A DNA stretch of 10,000 nt, from NCBI RefSeq assembly GCF_020217185.1, contig NZ_JAIWNX010000076.1, positions 1 to 10,000 of the forward strand. Reading direction: 5' to 3'. How positions within the stretch are numbered: position 1 is the first letter of the stretch; every line of letters begins with the position of its first letter. Source of the stretch: Asticcacaulis sp. GTDB taxonomy: Bacteria > Pseudomonadota > Alphaproteobacteria > Caulobacterales > Caulobacteraceae. This document shows, piece after piece, positions 1-6,694 of this stretch. A program made the position numbers and the translations under genes. Under the pieces are notes generated by a model, which worked only from the letters and a program-made list of their open reading frames with translations, searched no databases and was not told where the DNA came from.

Positions 1-39
1 GAATATCTGCGCCGCAAGGGCTGGATCCTAAAGGTTTAA
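1..39 (+). CDS. Possible 3' end of an upstream gene (partial)
   Basis: Frame 1 reads twelve sense codons (EYLRRKGWILKV) and then TAA at 37-39. The basic/hydrophobic composition and position before the nag operon fit the tail of a + strand gene running in from the left. It could be another nag gene or the regulator, but twelve residues are too few to identify a family. On the opposite strand this stretch soon meets stops, so a - strand gene is unlikely. The reading frame is seen; its status as a gene is inferred. Confidence 0.35.
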   Translation, partial: EYLRRKGWILKV

Positions 40-204
40 GGCCGCCATTTAGCCCAATTCATATCCAATTTTACCGTCAGAGGCGACCATTGCGGCGGTA
101 GAAATCACCCCCCAAACAATTGAAACCAAGTTTTCTATAGACAGAATGGCGATTTTGCCCTCCTATCTGGACAATACCAAAATGCAGAATAGGTCCTATA
201 GATC
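40..204 (+). promoter_or_regulatory. Leader and probable promoter region of the nag operon
   Basis: This 165-bp, comparatively AT-rich stretch precedes the three-gene nag operon and most likely holds its promoter and operator. A weak sigma-70-like pair is visible: TTGAAA at 120-125 and CAGAAT at 142-147, spaced 16 bp. The heptamer CTATAGA occurs at 135-141, inside the 8-bp palindrome TCTATAGA (134-141), and again at 196-202 just before the nagP start. I see no known NagR/NagC-type operator and no strong Shine-Dalgarno; only AGG at 191-193, 11 nt from the ATG. Promoter and operator calls are inference. Confidence 0.35.
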
Positions 205-1476
205 ATGAATGCGTCTCCCCCGGAAAAAGCCCCCAGTCTTGTCGTAACCATGGGCCTGATTGGCCTGATGTTCTTCATCTTCGGTTTTGTGACCTGGCTG
301 AACGGACCGCTGATCACCTTCGTCAAGTTCGCCTTCGACCTTGATGATGTCGGCTCCTTCATGGTGCTGATGGTGTTCTACATGTCCTATTTCGTGCTGG
401 CCCTGCCTTCGGCCTTCATCCTGAAGGTGACGGGCATGAAGAAGGGCATGGCGCTGGGGCTTCTGGTCATGGCGGTGGGCGCCGCCATGTTCGGGCAGTT
501 CGCCACGCATCGCATCTATGTCGGGGCCATGACGGGCCTGTTCACCATCGGCGCGGGTCTGGCGCTGCTGCAAACGGCGGCCAACCCCTATATCTCCATC
601 GTCGGGCCCATTGAATCGGCGGCGCAGCGCATCGCCGTCATGGGCATTTTCAACAAGCTGGCCGGCATCGCCGCCCCCTTCGTCTTCGGCGCTCTGGTGA
701 TGAGCGGCATTACCGAGTTCGGGGCCAAGCTTGAGGCCACGACCGACCCCGCCGCCCGCGAACTGCTGCTCAGCGGCTTCGCGCAAAAGGTACTGTGGCC
801 CTATATGGGCATGGCCGCCCTGCTGGTGGCGCTGGCTGTCTTCGTGCTGAAATCGCCCCTGCCCGAACTGAAGGGCGAGTCGAAAGCTGAAATCCCTTCG
901 CAAAAAGGCGGCAAGGGCCTGTTCGCCCACCCCAACCTGTTCTTCGGCGTTCTGTGTATCTTCCTGTATGTGGGCGTTGAGGTGATGGCCGGTGACGCCA
1001 TCGGCACCTATGGCGCGGCCTTTGGCCTGCCGCTCGACCGCACGGTCCTGTTCACCTCGCTGACCCTGGCCGGGATGCTGGTCGGCTATATCGTCGGCTG
1101 GATCGTCATTCCGCGTTTTGTCTCTCAGGAAAAATACCTCGCCTTCTCAGCCATTCTGGGTGTGCTGTTCACTCTGGGGGCCTTTCTGACCAAGGACTAT
1201 GTCTCGGTCGGTTTCGTAGCCGCTCTGGGCTTTGCCAATGCTATGATGTGGCCAGCTATCTTCCCACTTGGCATCCGCGGCCTTGGCCGTCATACCGAGA
1301 TCGGCTCGGCCCTGATGATCATGGGCATCTGTGGCGGGGCCATCCTGCCGCGCCTCTATGTTGGTCTGGCTGAGGCCATACCGTTCCAGACGGCCTTCCT
1401 CGTGGTGATGGCGCCGGCCTATCTCTATATCCTGTTCTTCGCCCTGTTCGGCAGCCGCGTGGCGGCCAAGGGGTAA
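205..1476 (+). CDS. nagP: N-acetylglucosamine MFS permease (FucP/FHS family, NagP-like)
   Basis: A 423-residue inner-membrane sugar:proton symporter of the fucose-galactose-glucose:H+ (FHS) branch of the major facilitator superfamily, predicted to import N-acetylglucosamine. The first helix carries FGFVTWLNGPL (residues 26-36), characteristic of this branch. QTAANPY (123-129) and NKLAG (150-154) are further family signatures. Hydrophobic segments run throughout, in keeping with 12 helices, with a polar central loop at about 217-243 containing Lys/Glu/Ser residues. The length is normal for the family. The ATG at 205 has only a weak ribosome site. An in-frame ATG at 250 (MGLIGLMFF) would also keep the first helix intact, so the start is not certain. 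Substrate choice rests on the downstream kinase and nagA (inference); the family assignment itself is firm. It is the first gene of the operon, 11 bp ahead of the kinase. Confidence 0.88.
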   Translation: MNASPPEKAPSLVVTMGLIGLMFFIFGFVTWLNGPLITFVKFAFDLDDVGSFMVLMVFYMSYFVLALPSAFILKVTGMKKGMALGLLVMAVGAAMFGQFATHRIYVGAMTGLFTIGAGLALLQTAANPYISIVGPIESAAQRIAVMGIFNKLAGIAAPFVFGALVMSGITEFGAKLEATTDPAARELLLSGFAQKVLWPYMGMAALLVALAVFVLKSPLPELKGESKAEIPSQKGGKGLFAHPNLFFGVLCIFLYVGVEVMAGDAIGTYGAAFGLPLDRTVLFTSLTLAGMLVGYIVGWIVIPRFVSQEKYLAFSAILGVLFTLGAFLTKDYVSVGFVAALGFANAMMWPAIFPLGIRGLGRHTEIGSALMIMGICGGAILPRLYVGLAEAIPFQTAFLVVMAPAYLYILFFALFGSRVAAKG

Positions 1477-1480
1477 AGGA
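1475..1480 (+). promoter_or_regulatory. Ribosome binding site deciding the kinase start
   Basis: AAAGGA overlaps the TAA stop of the permease gene. It lies 7 nt before the ATG at 1488 but only 1 nt before the in-frame GTG at 1482. The ATG is therefore the better start, removing two residues from the longest reading frame. Confidence 0.7.
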
Positions 1481-1487
1481 CGTGGAT

Positions 1488-2387
1488 ATGACGCAGTACT
1501 TCCTCGGCATAGATGGCGGCGGCTCCAATTGCCGCGCGCGTCTGCGTGACGCCGAAGGTCGCCTTCTGGGCGAAGGCATGAGCGGGTCGGCCAATATCCG
1601 TCTGGGGCTCGACCTCGTCTGGGGCCACATCCTCGAAGCCACGGATCAGGCGCTGGCGCAGGCCGGACTGACGCGCGACGCCTTTGCCCGCACAGCGATC
1701 GGGTTGGGTCTGGCCGGTATCACCACCGCCGAAGACGCCGCCCGCACCATTGCCGCCGGGCCGCGCTTTGCCTTTGCGTCGGCTGGAACCGACGCCCACG
1801 CCGCCGTGCTGGGGGCCTTTTCGGGCCGCGACGGCGCGATTCTGATCACCGGCACCGGTTCGGCGGGCTATGCCTGGGTAAAGGGCAAGGGCCATGCGGT
1901 GGGCGGCTGGGGCTTTGAAGTCTCCGACGATGGATCTGCGGCCGTTCTGGGTCGCGAAGCGACGCGCGTCGCCTTGCACGCCTATGATGGCCTTGCGCCG
2001 CGCAGCGCTTTTACCGACGCCGTGATGGCGCGCTTCAACGACCAGCCGTCGCAGGTCGTAGCCTGGGCGACGACGGCGCGCCCCAAGGACTACGGGACGC
2101 TGGCCCCGCTGATCCTGTCGCACGCGCAGGACGGCGATGCCGTGGCCGTGGCCCTGATCGAACAGGCGGCCCGTGATCTGGGCCGCTATATCCGCCGGCT
2201 GAACGAGCTGGGGGCCGCGCAGGTCTGCCTTGTCGGCGGCATGGCGGGCGTACTGACGCCATGGCTGGCCCCGTGGACCCGGCCGCTTCTGGCCACACCG
2301 GAACAGGACGCCATCGAAGGCGCGCTGCTGATGGCCAAGGGCGCAGGCAATGGCCTGAGTTCGGTTACTAGTGAGGTTGTTTCGTGA
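1488..2387 (+). CDS. nagK: N-acetylglucosamine/glucosamine kinase, BadF/BadG/BcrA/BcrD ATPase family
   Basis: A 299-residue cytoplasmic sugar kinase of the ASKHA fold, expected to phosphorylate imported GlcNAc (or GlcN) with ATP to the 6-phosphate. The N-terminal phosphate-1 motif is GIDGGGS (residues 7-13). The candidate catalytic aspartate is in TDAHAAVLGA (Asp102). The phosphate-2 loop is ITGTGSAGYAW (120-130), followed by GGWGFEVSDDGSA (139-151), typical of the BadF-type GlcNAc/GlcN kinases. The adenosine motif is LVGGMAG (248-254). The protein does not look like a ROK-family NagK, since no ROK-type zinc motif is apparent. Its stop overlaps the nagA start by 4 bp (GTGA), implying translational coupling. 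Its position between a GlcNAc permease and nagA supports a GlcNAc substrate, but glucosamine is possible; specificity is inferred. Confidence 0.85.
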   Translation: MTQYFLGIDGGGSNCRARLRDAEGRLLGEGMSGSANIRLGLDLVWGHILEATDQALAQAGLTRDAFARTAIGLGLAGITTAEDAARTIAAGPRFAFASAGTDAHAAVLGAFSGRDGAILITGTGSAGYAWVKGKGHAVGGWGFEVSDDGSAAVLGREATRVALHAYDGLAPRSAFTDAVMARFNDQPSQVVAWATTARPKDYGTLAPLILSHAQDGDAVAVALIEQAARDLGRYIRRLNELGAAQVCLVGGMAGVLTPWLAPWTRPLLATPEQDAIEGALLMAKGAGNGLSSVTSEVVS

Positions 2388-3520
2388 GTTTTACCCTTTC
2401 CAATGCCCGCCTTGTCACGCCGGTCGGCGTCGTCGAAGGCTCCCTGACCATCGACGGTGACCATATCACCGCCATCGGGGCCGAAACCGGCGGGCTTGAT
2501 CTCGAAGGCGGCTATCTGCTGCCGGGCTTTATCGACACGCAGGTCAATGGCGGGGGCGGTGTCCTGTTCAACGACACCCCGACCGCCGAAGCCATTGCCG
2601 CCATCGGGGCCGCGCATCGCACCTATGGCACGACGGGCTTCTTCACCACCCTGATTTCGGATGATCTTAGCGTGGTGGACAAGGCCCTGCGCGCCACCGA
2701 AGCCGCCATCGCTCAGGGCGTACCCGGCGTGCTGGGCATCCATATCGAAGGCCCCTTCCTCAATGTAAAGCGCAAGGGCACCCACGACGAGAGCAAGTTC
2801 CGCCGCCTCGATGCCGAGGCCGTGCAGCTCTTGTCCTCGCTCAAAGCAGGTAAGGTGCTGGTGACGCTGGCCCCTGAACTGGCCGCCCCGGAGGACATCC
2901 GAGCACTGGCCGAGGCGGGCGTGATTATCGCCGCCGGGCACACGGACGCCACCTATGCCGAAGCCCGACGCGGCTTTGAGGCCGGCATCACCGGCGTCAC
3001 CCACCTCTATAACGCCATGTCGCCCCTGTCGCATCGCGCGCCGGGCGTCGTCGGGGCCGTGCTCGAAAGCGACGACATCTATGCCGGCATCATCGTCGAT
3101 GGGGCACACGTCGATCCGGTGGCCCTGAAGATCGCGCTGAAAAGCCGCCCGCATGACCGCTTCATGCTGGTGACCGACGCCATGCCGACGGTGGGCTCTG
3201 CCACCAAGCACTTTAACCTGATGGGTAAGGATATCCGCGTCGAAAACGGCGTCTGCGTCGGGCCGGACGGCACTTTGGCTGGCTCCGATCTCGATATGGC
3301 CACTGCGGTGCGCAACAGCGTTCAGATGCTGGACCTGCCGCTGGAAACGGCTTCGATGATGGCCTCGGAAGCCCCCGCGCGTTTCATGAAGCTGCCCAGG
3401 ACCTACGGTCATCTGGCGGTCGGTGCGCGCGCCGACCTCGTATGGCTCGATGCCGACCTTCAGGTGCGCGGCGTCTGGATCGGCGGTCAGTCGGACGAGG
3501 CCCTGCGCAAGGCCGCGTAA
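2384..3520 (+). CDS. nagA: N-acetylglucosamine-6-phosphate deacetylase
   Basis: A 378-residue cytoplasmic amidohydrolase converting GlcNAc-6-phosphate to glucosamine-6-phosphate and acetate. The signature residues are present and spaced as in E. coli NagA: IEGPF with Glu122, AAGHTDA with His186, GVTHLYNAM with His207, VDGAH with His242 and the catalytic Asp265 in LVTDAMP. Early in the barrel the sequence is PGFIDTQVNGGGG, with Gln53 and Asn55 where two-metal homologues have an HxH pair. This predicts the E. coli-like single-metal site. Start is GTG at 2384, within the kinase stop, with GAGG at 2373-2376 as ribosome site. The length is normal and the frame intact. It is the last gene of the operon, followed by a hairpin terminator. 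Confidence 0.95.
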   Translation: MSFTLSNARLVTPVGVVEGSLTIDGDHITAIGAETGGLDLEGGYLLPGFIDTQVNGGGGVLFNDTPTAEAIAAIGAAHRTYGTTGFFTTLISDDLSVVDKALRATEAAIAQGVPGVLGIHIEGPFLNVKRKGTHDESKFRRLDAEAVQLLSSLKAGKVLVTLAPELAAPEDIRALAEAGVIIAAGHTDATYAEARRGFEAGITGVTHLYNAMSPLSHRAPGVVGAVLESDDIYAGIIVDGAHVDPVALKIALKSRPHDRFMLVTDAMPTVGSATKHFNLMGKDIRVENGVCVGPDGTLAGSDLDMATAVRNSVQMLDLPLETASMMASEAPARFMKLPRTYGHLAVGARADLVWLDADLQVRGVWIGGQSDEALRKAA

Positions 3521-3543
3521 CCGGCTTGAAGCTGAAAAAACAC

Positions 3544-3577
3544 AAAACGCCCGGCTGATCGCTCAGCCGGGCGTTTT
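3544..3577. terminator. Bidirectional intrinsic terminator between nagA and the OmpA-like gene
   Basis: A perfect inverted repeat has 15-bp arms (3544-3558 and 3563-3577) around a 4-nt loop (TCGC). The arms end in TTTT on the + side. On the - strand the stem is followed after GTG by a run of six T, so it can serve both convergent genes. It lies 23 bp after the nagA stop and 2 bp after the stop of the - strand gene. Confidence 0.92.
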
Positions 3578-3579
3578 GA

Positions 3580-4143
3580 TTACGACAGAACCACGATCAC
3601 CACCCGGCGGTTGGCCGCGCGGCCTTCGCGCGTCGTGTTCGGTGCAACGGGCTGTTCCGCCCCATAGGAGATGGAGGCCATGCGGTTCAGCGCCACGCCC
3701 TGACTGTTCAGGAAACGCTTCACGCTGTCGGCGCGGGCATTGCCGAGGCGATAGTTGATGTCATCCGTCCCGGTCGAATCGGTAAAGCCCTGAATTTCCA
3801 GATAGACATTCTTGTTGTCGCGCTTCAGCCGCGCGGCGAGGTCGGCCAGCACCTGTTTGCCCTGCTCAGACAGAATGGCCTTATCGGTGTCGAACCTGAT
3901 GGAATCATCGCTCAGCACAACGGAATAGTTGAACTTGCCTTCGGCCAGCTTGCCCGCCGCCGTGGCGCGGCTCAACGCCTCCTGCGTCGTCTGATCGAGT
4001 TGCGTGAGACGGGTCTCCTGCTGGTCGATGCGGCCATTGGTCGCCGTAATCTTGTCATCGACGTACTTGTGGCTGGCACAGGCCGTCACGGACAGCATAA
4101 GGGGGATCGCCACAAGCAGGGCCCCGGATTTTAAACGCGTCAT
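3580..4143 (-). CDS. OmpA/Pal-family peptidoglycan-binding lipoprotein
   Basis: A 187-residue protein predicted to be anchored in the outer membrane and to hold the peptidoglycan. The N-terminus is a lipoprotein signal with a positively charged start, a hydrophobic core and a lipobox-like VTAC ending at Cys22. Residues about 25-65 are polar and heptad-like (KITATNGRIDQQETRLTQLD), suggesting a short coiled coil. The OmpA C-terminal domain covers about 75-187, with SIRFDTDKAIL, IQGFTDSTG (Asp122) and NARADSVKRFL (Arg137). Asp122 and Arg137 match the diaminopimelate-binding pair of the family, including the 15-residue separation. It ends with the usual GRAANRRVVIVV strand. The start ATG at 4143 has AGAAAGG (4150-4156) as ribosome site. 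It could be called Pal-like, but no tol genes are adjacent, so I do not assign pal. Confidence 0.88.
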   Translation of the reverse strand: MTRLKSGALLVAIPLMLSVTACASHKYVDDKITATNGRIDQQETRLTQLDQTTQEALSRATAAGKLAEGKFNYSVVLSDDSIRFDTDKAILSEQGKQVLADLAARLKRDNKNVYLEIQGFTDSTGTDDINYRLGNARADSVKRFLNSQGVALNRMASISYGAEQPVAPNTTREGRAANRRVVIVVLS

Positions 4144-4259
4144 CGAAAACCTTTCTGTTCACGAATCCACCCATTTCCGCCACGCCCTTTGATTGATAAG
4201 GCAAAAATCGACCGAAAAAGGGCACGTGCTGGCCGTCGGTTGCGAACCGCATCGTCCTT

Positions 4260-5084
4260 TTATATTTCGGTCAGCACCCAGCTGGCGTCGTCATGCGGCT
4301 TGAAACGCGGGTAGCGCAGCCCTTCCGGATCGGCGCGTTCGATGTTGCGTAAGCGCTCGATCAGCGCGTCCCCCTGCCCGGCCTTTAGCCCCTCCCGCAC
4401 CTCGGCAAAGGGCACACCATAGGCCCCCCACAGGTCGTAAAAACCGTCCGTAGCCATCAGCACAGAGTGCACGCCGGCCACCGGGACGCGCGCGACCTGC
4501 ATCCCCGCCAGACAGGCCGTATCGAGGCTCAACACCCAATACCCGCCCGGCCTATTCATTTTCGAGCGGTTATCGCGCAACAGCGGATCAAGCTGGGACC
4601 GCGCCGCCTTCAGTCCGATCGGTCCCTGTTCGGCGCGCATGGCGACCAGTCGCTCAAGTGCTGCCGCATCGAGCGCTTCCAGCACCTCACCGCCCGGCAG
4701 GGCCGTCACCGCGCCGTCCGGGGCGATCAGCCACACCTTGACGTCACCCAGCACGCCGATTTCCAGCGTGTCCCCCTCACGTCGCATCACCGCGGCCCCC
4801 GCCGATGGCATGGCCCACGGGGCGTCGGGCAAGGGGCCAGCCGCCTCATAAACCGTCCGCGCCGCCTCGATGGCCGCGCTCAGGCGCTCATGCACGCTGC
4901 CGGTCGTGTCGGCCAGCCTGTCTGAAACGAAGTGCGCAAACCACGCGGCGTCGCTGGTCCCCGCCATGCGCGACGGCCCCAGCGACGTGGCCCCATCCAG
5001 CAGCCACACGGCGTCGCCCGCTGCCCCCAGCGCGTCTTCATTATAGACGCCTCCGCGATTCGATCCCTGAGACACGATACGCAT
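4260..5084 (-). CDS. PP2C-like (PPM family) protein phosphatase
   Basis: A 274-residue cytoplasmic protein resembling metal-dependent PP2C-type Ser/Thr phosphatases. The metal-ligand motifs appear in order: NEDA (Glu16-Asp17), LLDGATSLG (Asp30-Gly31), LGDVKVW (Asp114), MATDGFYD (Asp213-Gly214) and HDDASW (Asp265-Asp266). DGATSLG replaces the more usual DGMGG, and VYNEDA lacks the common upstream Arg, so this is a divergent member; activity and substrate are inferred. There is no membrane segment or attached sensor domain. The start ATG at 5084 has an AAGGAG ribosome site 6 nt away. It lies 11 bp after the thioesterase stop, so the two are probably co-transcribed. No obvious terminator follows the stop. 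Confidence 0.72.
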   Translation of the reverse strand: MRIVSQGSNRGGVYNEDALGAAGDAVWLLDGATSLGPSRMAGTSDAAWFAHFVSDRLADTTGSVHERLSAAIEAARTVYEAAGPLPDAPWAMPSAGAAVMRREGDTLEIGVLGDVKVWLIAPDGAVTALPGGEVLEALDAAALERLVAMRAEQGPIGLKAARSQLDPLLRDNRSKMNRPGGYWVLSLDTACLAGMQVARVPVAGVHSVLMATDGFYDLWGAYGVPFAEVREGLKAGQGDALIERLRNIERADPEGLRYPRFKPHDDASWVLTEI

Positions 5085-5095
5085 CAGGCGCTCCT

Positions 5096-5503
5096 TTAAA
5101 CCGGCATATAGGCGTCAAACCACTCACCGCGCGTCAGGCGGCCGTCGACCTTGCAAATCACATCGACGCGCGCGCGGATACACACGGCCTGATCGGCGAC
5201 GCGCACCACCTGCTGATCGAATATGATCTTGGCGCGTTCGCGCCGCACCTTTGAGCGCACCTCGAACACCTGCCCGCCGGTAAGCGAGTTCACGAAGTCG
5301 ATCTCCATGTGCGAGGTCATCAGGAAGATGTTCTGCGGGATCAGATCGGCGAACTTGACGCCCTGATGCTCCAGAAATTCGTGCCGCGCATATTCCATAT
5401 AGACCAGATAGTTGGCGTTATTGACCACGCCCTGCGCGTCGCATTCGGAATCGCGCACCTTGAGCGTGGTAATGAAAACGCCGTCTTCGACACGGTTGAG
5501 CAT
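5096..5503 (-). CDS. Acyl-CoA thioesterase, 4-hydroxybenzoyl-CoA thioesterase (YbgC-like) hotdog family
   Basis: A 135-residue cytoplasmic hotdog-fold protein predicted to hydrolyse acyl- or aroyl-CoA thioesters. The family signature spans residues 17-40 (VRDSECDAQGVVNNANYL followed by VYMEYAR), with Asp22 in the catalytic position and the helix that carries the active site after it. The remaining sequence alternates in beta-strand fashion (MEIDFVNSL, FEVRSKVRRERAKIIFDQQVVR). Length is typical. I chose the ATG at 5503 because GGAGG (5510-5514) sits 6 nt upstream and the signature then falls at the usual position; an upstream in-frame start at 5563 would add 20 residues unlike the family. The substrate is unknown; no tol-pal genes are adjacent to support a true ybgC. 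Confidence 0.85.
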   Translation of the reverse strand: MLNRVEDGVFITTLKVRDSECDAQGVVNNANYLVYMEYARHEFLEHQGVKFADLIPQNIFLMTSHMEIDFVNSLTGGQVFEVRSKVRRERAKIIFDQQVVRVADQAVCIRARVDVICKVDGRLTRGEWFDAYMPV

Positions 5504-5666
5504 AGGGCACCTCCGGTATTGCTGGTAGCGGTCCACAGCGCGCCCGGCAAGATGAAACCGCAAGTCCCCTTTACGGTGAAATTACAAACGGCTCGCTTTC
5601 CGGCACAGCAAACCCACCGCGAAAAGCCCAAGCTGAGGAGACCGATCATCATAGGGAGATACGATC
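5504..5666. promoter_or_regulatory. Divergent intergenic region (thioesterase / microprotein)
   Basis: This 163-bp gap separates the divergent thioesterase and microprotein genes and should hold a promoter for each. I looked for the alphaproteobacterial general-stress pair GGAAC-N16/17-CGTT and did not find it on either strand. I could not identify a convincing sigma-70 pair either. The only clear elements are the two ribosome sites, GGAGG (5510-5514, -) and AGGGAG (5653-5658, +). Confidence 0.4.
5510..5514 (-). promoter_or_regulatory. Ribosome binding site deciding the thioesterase start
   Basis: GGAGG on the - strand is placed 6 nt before the ATG at 5503. It rules in favour of the 135-residue protein over the longer frame beginning at 5563. 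Confidence 0.75.
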
Positions 5667-5744
5667 ATGGGCCGTGCCGTTCTGCTGTGGCTTCTGGGGG
5701 TGCCGATCCCCGTCATCATCCTGCTGGCGCTTCTGTTCCGCTGA
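5667..5744 (+). CDS. 25-residue hydrophobic microprotein, single membrane segment
   Basis: ATG at 5667 opens a 25-codon frame ending in TGA at 5742-5744. The product starts MGRAVLLWLLGVPIPVI and ends in LLALLFR: one Arg near each end and an otherwise hydrophobic stretch with a central GVPIP turn, consistent with one short membrane-spanning helix. AGGGAG at 5653-5658, 8 nt before the ATG, is a good ribosome site. The next gene begins 13 bp downstream with its own GAGGG site, so the two are probably co-transcribed. From memory, similar tiny WLLGVP-type proteins occur in other alphaproteobacteria, but I cannot verify this here. Function unknown. Confidence 0.7.
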   Translation: MGRAVLLWLLGVPIPVIILLALLFR

Positions 5745-5757
5745 GTGAGGGCATCAC

Positions 5758-6651
5758 ATGAAAGCGCTCGATCCGGCGGTTCAATCCGCACAGGCGGACC
5801 TTTATGAAGACGATTATTACGAGGTGACGCCCGGTTCCGGGGCCTGCTGGCCGTCGATTCTGGCCGGAGCGGCCGCCGCGGCGGCCTTGTCCCTGATGCT
5901 GCTAATGCTGGGGCAAGGGCTGGGCCTGTCCTCGGTGTCCCCGTGGGAATCTATGGGTGAAACCGCCGCCAGGCTGACCGTCGGTGCGGCCATCTGGCTG
6001 ATCGTCATGCAGTGGCTGTCTTCGGCGCTGGGTGGCTATCTGGCGGGACGCCTGCGCAAGACCTATGTCGGCGTCGATAAGGACGAAGCCTTCTTCCGCG
6101 ATACGGCGCAAGGCTTCCTCGCCTGGGCCGTCGCGACTCTGTTCACGGCTGCCGTACTGGCAAGCGTCGCCGGTGCGGTTGTGGGTTCCGGCGTGCAAGC
6201 CGGGGCCACCGTCGCTGCCGGGGCCGCTTCGGGCGACAGGAGCGATCCGACAACGGCCTATTATACCGACATGCTGTACCGCGCCTCGGCCAATCCCACC
6301 GCATCCGTTGCGGGGGCGCCGGCGGGTCAGACCCTGCCGGATGTGACCGCCGAAACCGGGCGCATTCTTAGCTACGGTATTGAGCACGGCGATGTGTCAC
6401 CGGCGGACAAGGCCTATCTGGCCTCACTGATCGCGGCGCGCACCAATCTCAGCGAAGCGGATGCCTCGGCGCGCGTCGATACGGTTCTGGCTCAGGCCAA
6501 GGCCGCCCGCGACGCCACGCTCGAAGCCGCCGACGAGGCGCGCAAGGCGTGGGCCAAGGTGATGATCTACAGCTTCCTGTCGCTGCTGATCGGTGCCTTT
6601 ATCGGCGCCGTGGCCGGAGCCATCGGCGGCCGCCAGCGCAATCAGGACTAG
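5758..6651 (+). CDS. Conserved four-helix membrane protein (PhnA-like hypothetical)
   Basis: A 297-residue protein with predicted membrane segments at about 32-56, 74-99, 119-145 and 267-290. An acidic N-terminal tail (residues 11-22, with several Asp, Glu and Tyr) precedes the first. Between helices 3 and 4 lies a soluble stretch of about 120 residues, Ala/Asp/Glu-rich and probably helical at 213-265. WPSILAGAAAAAALSLML and GAAIWLIVMQWLSSALGGYL resemble a family of uncharacterised proteobacterial membrane proteins often auto-named PhnA-like; this resemblance is from memory. No catalytic motif is visible and I assign no function. Start ATG at 5758 has GAGGG 6 nt upstream. Glycine-rich helices (GAFIGAVAGAIGG) suggest tight helix packing. 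It is probably co-transcribed with the microprotein gene 13 bp upstream. Confidence 0.75.
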   Translation: MKALDPAVQSAQADLYEDDYYEVTPGSGACWPSILAGAAAAAALSLMLLMLGQGLGLSSVSPWESMGETAARLTVGAAIWLIVMQWLSSALGGYLAGRLRKTYVGVDKDEAFFRDTAQGFLAWAVATLFTAAVLASVAGAVVGSGVQAGATVAAGAASGDRSDPTTAYYTDMLYRASANPTASVAGAPAGQTLPDVTAETGRILSYGIEHGDVSPADKAYLASLIAARTNLSEADASARVDTVLAQAKAARDATLEAADEARKAWAKVMIYSFLSLLIGAFIGAVAGAIGGRQRNQD

Positions 6652-6660
6652 GCCTCAACC

Positions 6661-6691
6661 CTCCTCCCCTTTGCGCCGCAATGGGGAGGAG
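6661..6691. repeat. Interrupted GC-rich palindrome between convergent genes
   Basis: The arms CTCCTCCCC (6661-6669) and GGGGAGGAG (6683-6691) pair perfectly. After one T-T mismatch, an inner TTGC/GCAA stem closes a 3-nt loop (6675-6677). The hairpin begins 9 bp after the membrane-protein stop and ends 3 bp before the stop of the convergent DUF465 gene. It has no T-run, so it is either a factor-assisted terminator or a copy of a dispersed intergenic palindrome. Confidence 0.6.
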
Positions 6692-6694
6692 ATA

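Noticed and set aside
196..930. 244-residue open frame on the - strand opposite the permease gene
   Set aside because: His/Gln/Gly-rich translation with no domain, antisense to a clear MFS permease; a shadow frame.
1425..2123. 232-residue open frame on the - strand opposite the kinase gene
   Set aside because: Arg/Gly/Ala-rich shadow; the opposite strand carries conserved kinase motifs throughout.
2186..3412. 408-residue open frame on the - strand opposite the kinase and nagA genes
   Set aside because: It is a GC-rich shadow of two well-identified + strand genes, has His/Gly/Arg-rich low-complexity composition, matches no family I know and has no sensible ribosome site or operon context.
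5504..5563. 20-residue N-terminal extension of the thioesterase
   Set aside because: The GGAGG site fits the internal ATG at 5503, and the extension does not resemble hotdog thioesterases.
5504..5666. General-stress (EcfG/SigT) promoter GGAAC-N16/17-CGTT
   Set aside because: Neither strand of this gap contains a GGAAC with a correctly spaced CGTT; the same search failed in the 7124-7207 and 8286-8524 gaps.
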